A DNA stretch of 64,000 nucleotides from Lactobacillus sp. ESL0785 (lineage in GTDB: Bacteria; Bacillota; Bacilli; Lactobacillales; Lactobacillaceae), in the NCBI RefSeq assembly GCF_029395455.1, contig NZ_CP113916.1, positions 1,426,001 to 1,490,000 on the forward strand. The letters are read 5' to 3'. The translations under genes were made by a program, and so were the position numbers. Positions 62,798-64,000 of the stretch are shown here, in pieces (within the stretch, counting starts at the first letter, position 1; each line of letters opens with the position of its first letter). The notes below the pieces were generated by a model. That model saw only the letters and a list, made by a program, of their open reading frames with translations, did no database searches and was not told the DNA's origin.

Positions 62798-64000
62798 TTA
62801 ACAAGTATAGACTAGATAAACAAGAATTTCGCCATCAGATAGCACTTGAGCACCAATACCAACATGTGTGACATTGGATGCAATATAATTTTTAAGATTG
62901 GCAAATACTCTATCTGCAAATTCTATTGTCGAAGTCCCCATAGTACCTGTATACATTGCATAGCCATTCCATTTAAGACCAGCTTGATCATAATAATATG
63001 ACAAATCATGTTCAGGTTGATCCGTCGAATTAGTATATTGTTTAACAAACTGTTGTACAGCCTGATTATAGGCTTTACTCCTAGGTATTACTGCTAAGCC
63101 TTTATCTGTACGATCATTATTTAGATCCTTAAAAATTTCTGTTTTAAAATCTTTAAGCGAGAATTCTTTTGCAACACTATCACCAGCATTAGGTACAACA
63201 ATGTCAGCTCCTGTAGCATCTTTTCCCGGATCAAACATACAATTATGTTGTTGACCATAAGCCCCATTGATATAGTAAGAAGATACGTGAATATAATGGA
63301 TTGAAAATTTACCATTTACATATGTACTACTAATGCCAAAGTAATCTTCATCATTATCCTCATTAACAGTAGTACCATCACTATACGTTTCTGTACCTAA
63401 CAAATTACCAGCATGTTTCCATTCACTATTACCTAAATTAGCAACAGAAGTCGAATCATCAACCCCACCAAAAAGCATGTCAGTTAAACCACAATAGATA
63501 ACTTTTTTAAGGTCAGACAACGTCATCTGTTTATCATAGCCGGACACGGTAAACATATCCTCAATATATTGTCCAGCAATATTCAAACCATTTTTTCTAG
63601 CCGCACGAACAATTCCATCAACGTAGTGACCTTCAAAACCAGATTTATCGTTTTCGGTATATTCAGCAGCTACATCATCAGCCAATTTTTGCGTACCTGT
63701 ACTTTGAATCCATGGTTTTAAACCTAAGGCTGTTCGCGCTTCATTAATTAAGCGCAAAGTAAAACTGCTAATTTCTTTTTCTTGCTCAGACGTTAAATTA
63801 GTTGGGTCGACTTTTGTTGTATCATCACCAGCACTATCAACGTTATCTGACTTATCAAAGGCGTTATCTTTCATCCCTTGCTTACAAGCTTCAATAAAGT
63901 CAGCACTTGGATGTCCCTTATATGCATCTAATAATTCAGCACGCTTATATCCTGCTGGCATTTTTATTGCTGCCTTTTGCACACTAGACGCAGTACTGCT
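62798..64000 (-). CDS. SEC10/PgrA surface-exclusion-domain protein, N-terminus beyond window
   Basis: The frame is open through the right edge (residues SSTASS precede the GTG at 63982, which is only an internal Val), so the gene continues beyond 64000. The core LTSEQEKEISSFTLRLINEARTA followed by QKLADDVAAEYTE is typical of the SEC10/PgrA domain of lactobacilli, related to plasmid surface exclusion proteins. It contains a second, weaker, copy at the C-terminal half (FKTEIFKDLNNDRTDKGLAVI, YNQAVQQFVKQYT). No LPxTG anchor is visible at its end (YLVYTC). It is probably secreted. Role unknown. Confidence 0.7.
   Translation of the reverse strand, partial: SSTASSVQKAAIKMPAGYKRAELLDAYKGHPSADFIEACKQGMKDNAFDKSDNVDSAGDDTTKVDPTNLTSEQEKEISSFTLRLINEARTALGLKPWIQSTGTQKLADDVAAEYTENDKSGFEGHYVDGIVRAARKNGLNIAGQYIEDMFTVSGYDKQMTLSDLKKVIYCGLTDMLFGGVDDSTSVANLGNSEWKHAGNLLGTETYSDGTTVNEDNDEDYFGISSTYVNGKFSIHYIHVSSYYINGAYGQQHNCMFDPGKDATGADIVVPNAGDSVAKEFSLKDFKTEIFKDLNNDRTDKGLAVIPRSKAYNQAVQQFVKQYTNSTDQPEHDLSYYYDQAGLKWNGYAMYTGTMGTSTIEFADRVFANLKNYIASNVTHVGIGAQVLSDGEILVYLVYTC

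Overview
The window looks like chromosome of a low-GC Gram-positive lactic acid bacterium, most likely Lactobacillus in the strict sense (acidophilus/delbrueckii group). The signs are PepE-type cysteine peptidases, the BmpA/Nup nucleoside transporter, SLAP-type (S-layer-associated) surface repeats, NlpC/P60 proteins, frequent TTG/GTG starts and AT-rich spacers. I cannot name the species. No insertion sequence, prophage, CRISPR array or rRNA operon is visible. All calls come from reading the sequence; no database search was made.

Layout. 1-3.5 kb: truncated DUF1343/NamZ-type muramidase, tRNA-Gly, CPBP membrane protein, UhpT/GlpT-type transporter, GreA. 3.6-7.1 kb: CIRCE-controlled small heat-shock gene and two tandem PepE-type peptidases. 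7.1-15.4 kb: purine/nucleoside block on the minus strand (two BMP lipoproteins, ABC ATPase, two permeases, nucleoside hydrolase, MFS exporter), with an intra-operon terminator, PurBox-like repeats and a decayed third BMP copy. 16-19 kb: HD hydrolase, tRNA-Thr, YbjQ family protein, tyrS with a T-box leader. 18.9-23.6 kb: LCP, PlsY-like and LtaS-like genes, a probable envelope-polymer operon. 23.7-31 kb: metabolic and orphan genes (HicB-like, PanE/ApbA, class A serine hydrolase with dipeptide epimerase, DegV, DHA2 exporter) and a PTS IIA remnant. 31-38 kb: hflX, three NlpC/P60 paralogues, a guanylate-kinase-like gene, a YkvS-like protein, an O-antigen-ligase-like protein. 38.3-47 kb: toxin-like gene beside a protein with a histone-H1-like tail, multicopper oxidase, C39-like protein, a free-standing structured RNA (6S-like), TetR plus a divergent LepA paralogue, and an ABC-F ATPase.

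The most interesting region is 47.1-50.3 kb. A 22-codon leader ORF containing RYYAGVFYTYYGK (five Tyr) is followed by a relay of mutually exclusive hairpins ending in a strong terminator. Behind it lie an APC amino-acid permease and an arylsulfotransferase-family protein. I propose a tyrosine-sensing, leader-peptide attenuator controlling a phenol/tyrosine-related transport and sulfotransfer module. In the same window tyrS uses a conventional tRNA-Tyr T-box, so two different tyrosine-sensing mechanisms would coexist.

50.3-60.3 kb holds a complete acetyl-diaminopimelate lysine pathway: divergent lysC-dapF, then a lysine riboswitch followed by lysA-dapH-dapL-dapA-dapB-patA-asd. 60.3-64 kb encodes two surface proteins, one with N-terminal SLAP repeats and a repetitive Ser/Asn/Gly/Pro linker, the other a SEC10/PgrA-type protein cut by the window edge.
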